Notes: generated by a model not told the origin, from the letters alone. A stretch of 21,376 bases of DNA from an uncultured Clostridia bacterium (GCA_946626395.1 CAMOUF010000164.1:1-21376), one strand, 5' to 3'; numbered from the stretch's first letter, positions 7,551-16,214 are shown. Numbers and translations are program-made.

Positions 7551-9357
7551 AGCGGGAGCGCGTGAAACGCTGGAACGCAGCCTGCATGACGGGAAATATG
7601 CCGCGGTGCCCGGCCCTGTAAAAACCGGCTGGGCTTACCATGCCGCGCGGCTGGGGAAAGCGGATATGCTGCGCCTGCTGGTGGAACGCTGCCATGGCAT
7701 GCCTTTGGAAAAGGACGCCCAGGGAAGAAGCCTGCTCCACGCGGCGGCTGCCTCCGGCGACCGGGAGACCATGGCCTTTGTTCTCCAGGTACTGGGCATG
7801 GACGCCCTGACGGGGGATGATCAGGGCATCACGCCGCTGGATATCGCCGCGAAAACCGGAAAAGAAGCGCTAAACACCCTGGAGGCGCTTTGCGGCGTCC
7901 GTCTTTCGGAGTGCTACCGGAATCCCGTGCTCCGGGGCTTTCGGCCCGACCCTTCCATTGTGCGGGTGGAAAAAGATTATTACATGGTCAATTCTTCCTT
8001 TGCGATGGTGCCCGCCCTGCCCATCAGCCATTCCCGGGATCTGGTGCATTGGGAAACCATCGGCCATGTGTTCACGGACCCGGACACCGCCCGATTGCGC
8101 AGCGTGCCTGGGGGCTATGGCTACTGGGCCCCGGACATCTCTTATTACAAAGGCCGGTTCTGGGTGGTGGCCACGCTGCGCGCTCCTGCCGTGCCTGTGC
8201 GTACTCAGATGATCACCTCCGCGCCCACGCCCCAGGGCCCCTGGGACACTCCCAAATTCCTGGATGTGGACGGCATCGACCCTTCCATTTTCACGGATGA
8301 TGATGGAAAGCGGTATCTGGTCACCAATATCGGCGCGCAGCTGACGCCCCTGAGCGATGAAGGGGACTTGCTGGGAACCCCCCGCATGATCTGGTACGGC
8401 TGGAACAGGATCAAAAGCGAGGGGCCCCATCTGATGAAAAAGGACGGCTGGTACTACCTGTTCCTGGCGGAGGGGGGCACGGGCCCTGACCATGTGGAAT
8501 CCTGCGCCCGGTCCCGCAGCCTGTACGGGCCCTATGAAAGCTGTCCCTTCAACCCCATTCTGGGCAAACGGGAGGAAGAAGCCTATATCCGCCGGGGCGG
8601 CCACGGAAAACCGGTGGAGCTGCCGGACGGCCGCTGGGCTTTCGTGTATCTGTGCGGCAGGCAGGTGGAGGGAAAAACGCTGATGGGCCGGGAAACCGCT
8701 TTGGACCCGCTGGAATGGACCCCGGACGGCTGGCCCATGGTCAATCAATTGAAGGGCCCCTCCTGCCTGCAAAAGAAGCTGCTGCCCGACGCACCCGTGG
8801 AGCAGAGAGAGCCTTGGGTATGCCCCCGGCTTTCTCCGGAAAGCTTTTCCCGCCTGGAGCCCGACGGAAGCGTGCGGGTGCGGGGGGGCGCAGAGCTTTC
8901 CGATCCGGACGACGCCCACGCGCTGCTGCATCGGCTGCGGGAAGCGGATGCCGTGCTGGAAGCGGCAGTGGATATCCGGCAGATGGAAGCGGGCAGCTTT
9001 GCCGGGCTGACGGGCTATTACGATGAACGAAGCTATTTTGTGCTGGGCCTTCGGAAAACGGCCCAGGGCGCGGACGTGGTGCTCTGGCAGCGCATCGGAA
9101 ACGAGGAAACGGAAGAAACGCTGGGCCGCGTACCCGGCTGGCAGGCCAGGCTGCGGATGGAGTGCCATGGCCTTGCGTTTATGGCTTCCTGCGGGGAAGC
9201 AAACGGAACGAAGACCTTCCGCGCAGAATACTTAACCGATGAAGGCCTGGCAGGGGGAAAACGCTTTAGCGGCGCTTTGCTTGGCCTGGCCGCCGTGGGC
9301 GCAGGTCAGGCGGTATTTCGGAATATACGGGAGGAAATGGGCGATGTCCGGGATTGA
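7522..9357 (+). CDS. Ankyrin-repeat / glycoside hydrolase family 43 fusion protein
   Basis: This 611-residue protein starts at ATG 7522 (GGGAGGA upstream) inside the end of the FAD gene. Residues about 33-125 are ankyrin-like: three helix-pair units around GWAYHAARLGKADMLRLLVE, GRSLLHAAAASGDRETMAF and GITPLDIAAKTGKEALNTL. From residue 134 a five-bladed GH43 domain begins (NPVLRGFRPDPS). Its expected catalytic residues are all present: general base Asp143 (FRPDPS), pKa-modulating Asp253 (DGIDPS), general acid Glu300 (SEGPH), with His361 in GGHGKPVE. Residues from about 430 form a C-terminal beta-sandwich like that of GH43 beta-xylosidases. There is no signal peptide, so it should act in the cytoplasm on imported oligosaccharides, probably removing xylose or arabinose. 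The ankyrin part is in frame without a stop or frameshift; it may mediate contact with another operon enzyme. Confidence 0.88.
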   Translation: MEAAPERLIEAGARETLERSLHDGKYAAVPGPVKTGWAYHAARLGKADMLRLLVERCHGMPLEKDAQGRSLLHAAAASGDRETMAFVLQVLGMDALTGDDQGITPLDIAAKTGKEALNTLEALCGVRLSECYRNPVLRGFRPDPSIVRVEKDYYMVNSSFAMVPALPISHSRDLVHWETIGHVFTDPDTARLRSVPGGYGYWAPDISYYKGRFWVVATLRAPAVPVRTQMITSAPTPQGPWDTPKFLDVDGIDPSIFTDDDGKRYLVTNIGAQLTPLSDEGDLLGTPRMIWYGWNRIKSEGPHLMKKDGWYYLFLAEGGTGPDHVESCARSRSLYGPYESCPFNPILGKREEEAYIRRGGHGKPVELPDGRWAFVYLCGRQVEGKTLMGRETALDPLEWTPDGWPMVNQLKGPSCLQKKLLPDAPVEQREPWVCPRLSPESFSRLEPDGSVRVRGGAELSDPDDAHALLHRLREADAVLEAAVDIRQMEAGSFAGLTGYYDERSYFVLGLRKTAQGADVVLWQRIGNEETEETLGRVPGWQARLRMECHGLAFMASCGEANGTKTFRAEYLTDEGLAGGKRFSGALLGLAAVGAGQAVFRNIREEMGDVRD

Positions 9358-10495
9358 TCGGGTTCGGATCGTGCTGGTGTCCGTGGGCATGTACGGGCAA
9401 AAATACCTGGCCGAAGCCACGGAAAAGGACGTGGGCGGCGATGTGGTGGGCATTGTGGACGTGGCCCCCGGTTTGGACCAAAAATTCCCCGTAATCAGGG
9501 AAAAGGGCATTCCCGTGTATACCAGCCTGCAAAGCTTTTTTGAGCGGGATCAGGCGGATTTGGCTGTGATTTCCTCCCCCATCCATCTGCATGCCGCCAT
9601 GGTGCTGGAGTGCCTGAAGAACGGCGTGAACGTGCTGTGCGAAAAGCCCCTGTGCCTGACAAAGCAGGAAACGCTGGCCATGAAGGAGGCCGCCCGGGAA
9701 GCGGGCCGCTTCCTGGCGCTGGGCTGGCAGCTGAATTACGACCGGGCGGTGCTGGCGCTGAAACGGGATATTCTTGCTGGCCGGTTCGGCAAGCCCCTGC
9801 GCTTTCGCTGCGTCCACGCCATGCGGCGAGGGGAAAACTATTACGCCCGGAGCAATTGGGCGGGGAAAATCACCCTGGATGGCCGGGAAGTGCTGGACAG
9901 CCCGTTCATGAACGCCTGCGCCCATCATTTTCAGCTGATGACGTTTTTGCTGGGCGATACCATGGAAACACCCGCGGGGCTAAAGACGGTGGAGGGGGAA
10001 TTGTACCGGGGGAACCCCCGGGTGGAAAACTACGATATCGCCGCCCTGCGCTTTATGGCGGACGGGGGAACGCCGCTCATGTATTACACCGCCCATCCCC
10101 TGAAAAGCAAAAACCTGGGGCAGATGGGCTTTGGGGAATTTGAGCATGGAACGCTGTCCTGGGGCAAGGGCAAGCCATTTGAGGTAAGGACCGATACGGG
10201 GGAAATCATCGATTACGGCCTGGACGGCAATACGCCCATGATGCAGAAGCTGTACGACGCCGTGGAGTGCGTGAAGGACGGGACCCATCCCCTGTGCGGG
10301 CCGGAATCCGGCTTATCCCATTTGCAGGCGGTGCGCATGGCCCAGGCCCTGCCGATTCGGGATATCGATCCTTCCCATGTGACATGGCTGGAGGAGGATG
10401 GGGACCGGTTCCCCTGCGTGCGGGGCTTGGAAGATGCCTTCCTGGCCTCCGCTCAAAAATGGGCGCTGCCCGGGGAAGCGGGCATTGCCCTGTAA
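9344..10495 (+). CDS. Gfo/Idh/MocA-family oxidoreductase (first of three)
   Basis: The 383-residue protein starts at ATG 9344, overlapping the GH43 gene by 14 bases, with GGGAGGA at 9329-9335. The N-terminal Rossmann fold is slightly unusual, reading VSVGMYGQKY instead of a full GxGxxG. The family's catalytic Lys motif is at 100-102 (CEKP) after SSPIHLHA. The C-terminal alpha/beta domain includes HAMRRGENYYARSNW and the ACAHHFQ active-site histidines. These enzymes use NAD(P) to oxidise or reduce a hydroxyl of sugars, inositols or glycosides. It differs clearly from the two other homologues further on, which belong to a different subgroup, so it probably acts on another intermediate. The gene ends 59 bases before the binding-protein gene. 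Confidence 0.9.
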   Translation: MSGIDRVRIVLVSVGMYGQKYLAEATEKDVGGDVVGIVDVAPGLDQKFPVIREKGIPVYTSLQSFFERDQADLAVISSPIHLHAAMVLECLKNGVNVLCEKPLCLTKQETLAMKEAAREAGRFLALGWQLNYDRAVLALKRDILAGRFGKPLRFRCVHAMRRGENYYARSNWAGKITLDGREVLDSPFMNACAHHFQLMTFLLGDTMETPAGLKTVEGELYRGNPRVENYDIAALRFMADGGTPLMYYTAHPLKSKNLGQMGFGEFEHGTLSWGKGKPFEVRTDTGEIIDYGLDGNTPMMQKLYDAVECVKDGTHPLCGPESGLSHLQAVRMAQALPIRDIDPSHVTWLEEDGDRFPCVRGLEDAFLASAQKWALPGEAGIAL

Positions 10496-10554
10496 CCAAC
10501 GAATTATTGGCGGTGGAACCGCTGATAAAATAAAATCAAAAAGGAGAAACAACC

Positions 10555-12162
10555 ATGAAGAAACTGGTATCCCTGTGCCTGGCGCTGGCGATGCTGGCGA
10601 CGATTTTCGCCCTGCCCGCTTTTGCCGCGGAAGACAAGCCCTACGCGGGCGTGAAGCTGACCTATTGGGTCAAGCTGCATGAAAACCTGGACGCGGCCAA
10701 GGTGACCAACATGGCGCAGACCCGCTGGTATGAGGCCGTGAAGGAAGCCACCGGCATTGAAATCGAATTCATCCATCCCGCCGCCGGTCAGGATGGCACC
10801 GAATTCAATCTGCTCACCGCTGTGCCGGATGAAATGCCCGACATCGTGGAATACTCCTGGACCGCTTATCCCGGCGGCGCTTCCGCGGCCATTGACGACG
10901 AAGTGATCATTTCCCTGAACGATGTGATCGCCTCCGGCAAGGCCCCCCACCTGAAGGCCATCCTGGACAACGAAGTGGCCATCGACAAGGCGGTCAAGAC
11001 CGCGGACGGCGACTACTATGTGTTCCCCTTCCTGCGCGGCACCACCTTTGAGAACAACAACTGCCTGTTCACCTCCGGCTTCTATATGCGGGGCGACATC
11101 CTCAAGAAGCTGGGCCTGGAGGTTCCCGAAACCATCGACGAGTGGGACACCGTGCTGCGCGCCGTGAAGGCCGCGTATCCGGATATGATCCCCTTCATCA
11201 CCCGCACCGAATGGATGAACCAGATCTTCACCCCCGGCTACGACAACTTCTGGGACTACTATGTGGAAGACGGCGTGGTCAAGAACGGCCTGGTGGAGGA
11301 CAGCCACTTTGAATACCTGAAGAAGATGGCCTCCTGGTATGCCGATGGCCTGATTGACCCCGATTACCTGACCCACACCAAGGCCGGCGACGGCCGCGGC
11401 ATCATGGCTGCCGGCAACGCCTTTGCCACCTATGACGCCTGCGGCGGCGGCGCCTCCAATATCTTCCCCTATCTGCTGGAAGCGGGCCTGATCTCCGATG
11501 AAAGCGATATGGTCACCACCGTGCCCGTGACCTCCGTGAAGGGCCAGAATGCCAAGTTCTCCAAGATGAACGGCCTGTACGACGCTTCCGGCTCCTCCGC
11601 CGCCATTTCCAAGCGCCTGGCGGACGAGGGCGGCAAAAAGTTTGAAGCCGCCGTGTATCTGCTGGACTGGATGTACTCTGAAGAAGGCCACATGATCAAC
11701 TGCTTCGGCATCGAAGGCGAAAGCTACAACATGGTGGACGGCTATCCCACCTTCACCGACGTGGTGCTGCACAACGCGGACGGCCTGAACGTGGCCGCCG
11801 CCCTGAGCCTGTATGCCCGCGGCCATCAGAACGGCCCCGTGGTGCAGGATACCCGCGTGAACGATCAGTACTACAGCTACTCCGCCCAGGTGGCCGGTAT
11901 GCATCTGTGGACCAAGACGGACTTTGGCAAGTATATGTATCCCGCCGGCGCTGCCATTGCCACCGAGAACGCGGATGACTTCGCCACCATCACCGCCAAT
12001 ATCAAGACCTACAAGGATGAACATGAAGCCAAGTGGATCACCGGCCAGGAAGAACTGACCGAGGAAGCCTGGAACGCCTACGTGGCCCAGATGGAAGCCT
12101 TCGGCCTGAGCCGCGCGATCCAGTACAAGCAGGCTGCTTACGACGCTTTCATGGCCAACTGA
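10555..12162 (+). CDS. Extracellular solute-binding protein of an LplA/YtcQ-type sugar ABC transporter
   Basis: The 535-residue protein starts at ATG 10555 behind AAGGAG. It opens with a signal peptide: MKKL, a hydrophobic core to about residue 20, and a cleavage site after ALPAFA (about 24/25). No lipobox Cys is found at the cleavage site, although Gram-positive binding proteins are normally lipoproteins. The body resembles the large family-1 oligosaccharide-binding proteins: WYEAVKEATGIEIEF near the N-terminus, PDIVEY, an LPF-like FPFLRG segment, and an aromatic-rich WDYYVEDG region. It captures the oligosaccharide and passes it to the two permeases encoded at 17244-19112. Codon use is visibly more biased (C/G-ending, AAG for Lys) than in neighbours, in keeping with high expression, and strong hairpins follow the gene. 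Confidence 0.9.
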   Translation: MKKLVSLCLALAMLATIFALPAFAAEDKPYAGVKLTYWVKLHENLDAAKVTNMAQTRWYEAVKEATGIEIEFIHPAAGQDGTEFNLLTAVPDEMPDIVEYSWTAYPGGASAAIDDEVIISLNDVIASGKAPHLKAILDNEVAIDKAVKTADGDYYVFPFLRGTTFENNNCLFTSGFYMRGDILKKLGLEVPETIDEWDTVLRAVKAAYPDMIPFITRTEWMNQIFTPGYDNFWDYYVEDGVVKNGLVEDSHFEYLKKMASWYADGLIDPDYLTHTKAGDGRGIMAAGNAFATYDACGGGASNIFPYLLEAGLISDESDMVTTVPVTSVKGQNAKFSKMNGLYDASGSSAAISKRLADEGGKKFEAAVYLLDWMYSEEGHMINCFGIEGESYNMVDGYPTFTDVVLHNADGLNVAAALSLYARGHQNGPVVQDTRVNDQYYSYSAQVAGMHLWTKTDFGKYMYPAGAAIATENADDFATITANIKTYKDEHEAKWITGQEELTEEAWNAYVAQMEAFGLSRAIQYKQAAYDAFMAN

Positions 12163-12175
12163 TCACCTTGCCCGA

Positions 12176-12203
12176 GCAGGGGCGGCGGCAAAGCCGCCCC
12201 TGC
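12176..12203 (+). promoter_or_regulatory. GC-rich intercistronic hairpin after the binding-protein gene
   Basis: A perfect 11-base stem, GCAGGGGCGGC (12176-12186) / GCCGCCCCTGC (12193-12203), closes a 6-base loop 13 bases after the stop codon. No T-tract follows, so a stability or processing element that protects the upstream mRNA is more likely than a terminator. Confidence 0.7.
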
Positions 12204-12217
12204 GTTCCGTATGGCCG

Positions 12218-12262
12218 GGAATGCTGCGGAAAGGCGCGCCGGAGGCCTTTCCAGAGCATTCC
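12218..12262 (+). promoter_or_regulatory. Second intercistronic hairpin upstream of the lyase gene
   Basis: GGAATGCT (12218-12225) pairs with AGCATTCC (12255-12262), and an inner GGAAAGGC (12228-12235) pairs with GCCTTTCC (12245-12252), with a 2x2 internal loop between. No T run follows. It ends 13 bases before the next gene's ribosome binding site and could limit translation of downstream genes relative to the binding protein. Confidence 0.6.
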
Positions 12263-12290
12263 GAAAAAGATAAACGGAGGAAAACGCCCC

Positions 12291-14318
12291 ATGAACTGGA
12301 TGGATACGCTGATCAGCCTGACGGATGTAAGCCACCCCGAATTGGCCAGAGCCAAAGAGAAGCTGGACGCCGGAGACAAAGCGGGCTGCGCGGAAGCGAT
12401 CATGGCCCATTTCCGCGCAAGGCAGACCCCCAAGTATCTCTTCACCCTGGAGGATCTTCGGAAAAACACGGACGATCACCTGATCCAGGACGCGGAAGAG
12501 GTGATGCGCCATACCCTGTACGGCTACACCTTTCCGGGGGAAGTGGACTGGCATTTCAATCCCACCGACGACGCGGCCCACGACAACGAATGGAGCTGGA
12601 GCCTGTACCGGTTCATTTTCTGGCAGCCGCTGGCCCGGGCCTACGCGAAAACGGGGGATGAGCGGTATCCCCGGGAAGCGCTGGCCTTGTTAAAGAGCTT
12701 TCTGGCAGCCTGGCCCATCGAGGATTTTTACGCCGACGAAGCGGGCTATATCGAAAAGCACAAGTATCCCAGCTATCCCTGGCGGCACATTGAAACCGCC
12801 ATGCGGCTCTACACGGCCTTTCTCCCCTGCCTGTGCGCCTTCCGGGAAAGCGGGGCCTTTGACGGGGAAGGCTGGGCCCTGTACCTGAGCGCGGTGAAAA
12901 CCCATGCCGATTATCTGGTCACCCATTATACCAACCATGAAAAGAGCAGCAACTGGCTCACCATGGAATCCGGGGCCCTGCTGCAAACCGCCATTCTGTT
13001 TCCCGAGCTGGACCGGGACAAAGCCTGGTTCCGGCACGGGTATCAGCGGGTGATGCACGAAATGCGCTATTCCTTCGATAACGACGGCGTGCACATGGAA
13101 CGCACCAGCATCTACCATATGGTGGCGGCCATCAGCTATTTCCAGTGCGTCCGGCTGTGCCAGCTGAACGGCATCCCCGTGCCGCCCTACGCCAAGGATA
13201 CCCTCAGCCGCGCCTGCGAATTCATTCTGCGGCAGCTCAAGCCCGATTTTTCCACGCCCATGATCGGCGACGCTGACCGGGACGACCTTTTGGCCCGGCG
13301 GAGCGACACCTCTCTTTACGAGGGGATGAACCTGTCCATGGACCCTTATGATCTCAATGAAATGCGGGCCTGGTTCCGCCAGATGGCGGAATGGACGGGC
13401 CGCGGCGATTTTCTGTGGGTGGCTTCCGGACGGCAGCGGGGCCACGCTCCCACCCAGCGCAATTTCTCCATGAAAGAAGCGGGCATCCATATCATGCGCA
13501 CCGGCTGGGGAAGCGAGGACAGCTATATGCATATCCACGGCGTGCAGCTGGAACGGGGCGAGAAGAGCACCCACAGCCATAACGACACCGGGCATTTCGA
13601 GCTGCAAATCGCCGGGGAGGATATCCTGCTGGACGGGGGCCGCTACATCTATAATCAATCCATCTGGAAAAACTGGCGGCATTATTTTACGGGTGCCCTT
13701 TCCCACAATACCCTGTACTGCGACGATCTGACCATGGGCGCGGTGCCCGGGGTCAGCCGGGTGCGGGGCGTCAGGCTGTTTTTGCACCGGTTCGAGGAAA
13801 ACGATCAGTATGCCGTGATCGACGTGAGCCACAACGGCTATGTGTTCACTGACGATCCGGTTTATCACCACCGGGTGGCCGTGCGCCTGGAAAAGGATGT
13901 GTATGTGCTGGACGACAGGATCACCGGCCTGGGCCTTTCGGCCCATGACTTCCGCCTGACCTTCAATTTCGCGCCCGGCGCTTTGACCGGCGAAAGCATG
14001 CATTATCTGTATGAAACGCCCAGGGGACGCAGATACGCCGTCACGGCGGCCTGCGATACGGAAATGATCTCCTCCGTGCTGCAGGGCAGCGAGGACCCCA
14101 TCGGCGGATGGGTCAGCTATGGCTACAGCCTGCGCGTTCCCGCACCGCAATTGACGCTGCAGCGGCAGGGCAAGGCCCCCTTCCGCTGCGTTACGGTGAT
14201 CGCGCCCGCGGGGTGCGAAGCGAAAGTGACCTTTGATGAGGACGCGGCTGTGGTGGCCCTCAGCGGCGTCTATCACACCCGCCTGACGCTGCGGGGCGAC
14301 GAAGTGGAAAGGAAATGA
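12291..14318 (+). CDS. Heparinase II/III-family polysaccharide lyase, cytoplasmic
   Basis: The 675-residue protein begins at ATG 12291 with CGGAGGA at 12275-12281. It has the two-domain heparinase II/III layout: an N-terminal alpha/alpha toroid (through about residue 400, with the conserved SNW at 220-222) and a C-terminal beta-sandwich holding the HSHNDTGHFEL block (428-438), GG-YIYN (Tyr452/454) and SHNT (471-474). Members break uronic acid-containing chains (heparin, alginate, oligo-alginate) by beta-elimination, leaving a 4,5-unsaturated uronate. There is no signal peptide, which suggests an oligo-uronide lyase acting after import, like intracellular PL15/PL17-type enzymes. The family cannot be fixed from sequence by eye. 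It is the first gene after the double hairpin and overlaps or touches the next gene (ATGA at 14315). Confidence 0.87.
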   Translation: MNWMDTLISLTDVSHPELARAKEKLDAGDKAGCAEAIMAHFRARQTPKYLFTLEDLRKNTDDHLIQDAEEVMRHTLYGYTFPGEVDWHFNPTDDAAHDNEWSWSLYRFIFWQPLARAYAKTGDERYPREALALLKSFLAAWPIEDFYADEAGYIEKHKYPSYPWRHIETAMRLYTAFLPCLCAFRESGAFDGEGWALYLSAVKTHADYLVTHYTNHEKSSNWLTMESGALLQTAILFPELDRDKAWFRHGYQRVMHEMRYSFDNDGVHMERTSIYHMVAAISYFQCVRLCQLNGIPVPPYAKDTLSRACEFILRQLKPDFSTPMIGDADRDDLLARRSDTSLYEGMNLSMDPYDLNEMRAWFRQMAEWTGRGDFLWVASGRQRGHAPTQRNFSMKEAGIHIMRTGWGSEDSYMHIHGVQLERGEKSTHSHNDTGHFELQIAGEDILLDGGRYIYNQSIWKNWRHYFTGALSHNTLYCDDLTMGAVPGVSRVRGVRLFLHRFEENDQYAVIDVSHNGYVFTDDPVYHHRVAVRLEKDVYVLDDRITGLGLSAHDFRLTFNFAPGALTGESMHYLYETPRGRRYAVTAACDTEMISSVLQGSEDPIGGWVSYGYSLRVPAPQLTLQRQGKAPFRCVTVIAPAGCEAKVTFDEDAAVVALSGVYHTRLTLRGDEVERK

Positions 14319-14323
14319 GAAGC

Positions 14324-15091
14324 ATGAAAATCGGTTTTTGCGCAAAGCCTGATCAGATCAGCGCGGTGGCCGCGGCGGGATTTGATTATATCGAGCCGCC
14401 GGTGAACTATATCGCGGGCCTGACGGAGGAAGCTTTTTCCGCCTGCCTGGACGCCGTGGAGGCGGCCCCCATTCCCGCGCCCAGCTTCAATCTGCTGTTT
14501 CCCAAAACCCTGCTGCTCCTTGCCCCTGAAACCACAGATACTCAGATCCGGGAATACCTGCGGGGCGCGCTTTCCCGGGTACAGCGTCTGGGCGGCAAAA
14601 TTGCCGTGTTCGGCAGCGGGAAAAGCAGAAACCGCCCGGAAGGAATGGACTATGGCGATGCCTTCCGCCGCCTTGTCCAGGTGACGCGGCTGACGGGGGA
14701 AGTGGCCGGGGAATACGATGTGACGATCGTGATCGAGCCCCTGAACCGGAATGAAACCAACATGATCAATTCTTTGGGAGAGGGGGCCTGCCTGATGGCG
14801 GCCGTGAACCATCCCCGGGTGAAGCTGCTGGCCGATTTCTATCATGTGGCGCTGGAAAATCAGCCGGTCAGCGATATTGAGCGGGTATGCGGCATCGCCC
14901 ACGCCCATATCGCCACGCTGGCGGGCCGCCGGGTGCCGGTGGAGCCCGAATCCGGCTATGCCGAAATGTTTGCCGCCATGAAGCGCACGAATTATTCCGG
15001 CCTTGTCAGCGTGGAAGGCAAAACGGACGATCTGTCCGCCGACGGCCCAAAGGCTGTGCAAATGCTGAAAAAGGTGTGGGAGGAAGCGTAA
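14324..15091 (+). CDS. Sugar phosphate isomerase/epimerase-like TIM barrel (first of two)
   Basis: Two in-frame starts exist: ATG 14315, overlapping the previous stop as ATGA, and ATG 14324. The second is preferred since AAAGGA at 14308-14313 is 10 bases ahead of it and MKIGFC is the usual family beginning; this gives 255 residues. The fold is the AP-endonuclease-2/xylose-isomerase-like barrel. The full metal-binding set is visible: Glu138 (VIEPLNR), Asp171 with His174 (ADFYH), His195 (AHAHI) and Glu231 (VEGK). Relatives are D-tagatose/D-psicose 3-epimerases, hydroxypyruvate isomerases, and the barrel subunits of 3-keto-glycoside lyases. With Gfo/Idh/MocA enzymes directly downstream, isomerisation or elimination on a keto-sugar is plausible. 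The substrate is not determined. Confidence 0.83.
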   Translation: MKIGFCAKPDQISAVAAAGFDYIEPPVNYIAGLTEEAFSACLDAVEAAPIPAPSFNLLFPKTLLLLAPETTDTQIREYLRGALSRVQRLGGKIAVFGSGKSRNRPEGMDYGDAFRRLVQVTRLTGEVAGEYDVTIVIEPLNRNETNMINSLGEGACLMAAVNHPRVKLLADFYHVALENQPVSDIERVCGIAHAHIATLAGRRVPVEPESGYAEMFAAMKRTNYSGLVSVEGKTDDLSADGPKAVQMLKKVWEEA

Positions 15092-15092
15092 G

Positions 15093-16214
15093 ATGGATCA
15101 GGTTCGGTACGGCATCATCGGCTACGGCAAAATCGGCAGCCAGCATGTGAAAAAGATTTTGGAGGGCAAGGTGCCCTCCCTGAAGCTATGCGCCATCGCG
15201 GATACGGACCCCAAACGCCTGGAAGCGGCGAAGGAAGCCCTGGGGGATGCCGTTCAGTATTTTGCCTCCGCCCAGGCGCTGATGGATTCCGGCGCGGTGG
15301 ACGCAGTGCACATCTGCACGCCCCATTATCTGCATCCTTCCCTGGCGATTTACGCCTTAGAGCACGGGCTGCATACCCTGGTGGAAAAGCCGGCGGGGGT
15401 GTATACCCGGCAGGTGAAGCGCATGAACGAAACGGCGAAGGCCCATCCCGAGCTTCGCTTCGCCATGGATTTCAATCAGCGCACCGATCCGGTGTTCATA
15501 AAGGCCCGGGAGCTGGTGAAGTCCGGCGCGGTGGGCCGTATCGTGCATACCCATTGGCTGATCACCAACTGGTACCGTTCCCAAAGCTATTATGATCAGG
15601 GCGGCTGGCGGGCCACATGGAAGGGCGAGGGCGGCGGCGTGCTGCTGAACCAGAATCCCCATAACCTGGATATGTGGCAGTGGATCGTGGGTATGCCCTG
15701 CCGGGTGAAGGCCCAGGTGTATTACGGCCGCCACCGGAAAATCGAAGTGGAGGACGATGTGATCGCCATGGCGGAATTCCCGGACGGCGCCATCGGCACT
15801 TATATCACCACCGTGATCGACGCGCCGGGCACCAACCGGCTGGAAATTGACGGCACCAAGGGCCGCCTGGTGGTGGAAAACGGCAAAATCCATCTGGATC
15901 AATTGGAAATGGAGGAGCCGGAATTCAACGCCTCCTGGACCAAGGGCCTGGGCAAACCCAAAATACAGTCCATGGATGTGCCGGTGGAGGGGGAATATAC
16001 CTCCCATCCCGGCATCATGGAGAACTTCTGCCAGTCTGTTCTGACGGGGGCCCCGCTGTATGCCAATGGGCTGGAGGGCCTGAACGGACTGGAAATCTCC
16101 AACGCCATTCATCTGTCCGACTGGACGGGCGGCGGCTGGGTGAACGTGCCGGTGGATGAAGAAGCGTTCTGCGCGCTGCTGAAAGAAAAATGCGGCGGCG
16201 CGCTGCCGGAATAA
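15093..16214 (+). CDS. Gfo/Idh/MocA-family oxidoreductase (second of three)
   Basis: The 373-residue protein starts at ATG 15093 one base after the previous stop; GGGAGGAAG at 15078-15086 is the ribosome binding site. The Rossmann motif is GYGKIGSQH (about residues 10-18) and the catalytic EKP is at 98-100. In the C-terminal domain, WRATWKGEGGGVLLNQNPH ends in the His commonly used as the catalytic acid/base, and W-Q-W follows. It resembles the gene immediately downstream over its whole length (HICTPHYLHP against HICVPHYLHA; the EGG-VL-NQ block), so the two are tandem paralogues. The family performs NAD(P)-linked redox at a sugar carbon, often C3 of a glycoside. It may work with the adjacent TIM-barrel enzyme. 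Confidence 0.92.
   Translation: MDQVRYGIIGYGKIGSQHVKKILEGKVPSLKLCAIADTDPKRLEAAKEALGDAVQYFASAQALMDSGAVDAVHICTPHYLHPSLAIYALEHGLHTLVEKPAGVYTRQVKRMNETAKAHPELRFAMDFNQRTDPVFIKARELVKSGAVGRIVHTHWLITNWYRSQSYYDQGGWRATWKGEGGGVLLNQNPHNLDMWQWIVGMPCRVKAQVYYGRHRKIEVEDDVIAMAEFPDGAIGTYITTVIDAPGTNRLEIDGTKGRLVVENGKIHLDQLEMEEPEFNASWTKGLGKPKIQSMDVPVEGEYTSHPGIMENFCQSVLTGAPLYANGLEGLNGLEISNAIHLSDWTGGGWVNVPVDEEAFCALLKEKCGGALPE

Noticed and set aside
7870..9168. Minus-strand open frame of 432 codons opposite the GH43 domain
   Set aside because: Shadow of a complete GH43 domain with catalytic residues on the plus strand.
10507..10536. Promoter-like TTGGCG and TAAAAT 18 bases apart ahead of the binding-protein gene
   Set aside because: Transcription would start inside the ribosome binding site, leaving almost no leader; read as chance in an AT-rich spacer.
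10504..12024. Minus-strand open frame of 506 codons opposite the binding-protein gene
   Set aside because: Gly/His/Val-rich antisense of a strongly codon-biased gene; no ribosome binding site and no recognisable domain.
12690..14345. Long minus-strand open frame of 551 codons opposite the heparinase-like gene
   Set aside because: Antisense shadow caused by GC-biased third positions; composition is unnatural and no motif is seen.
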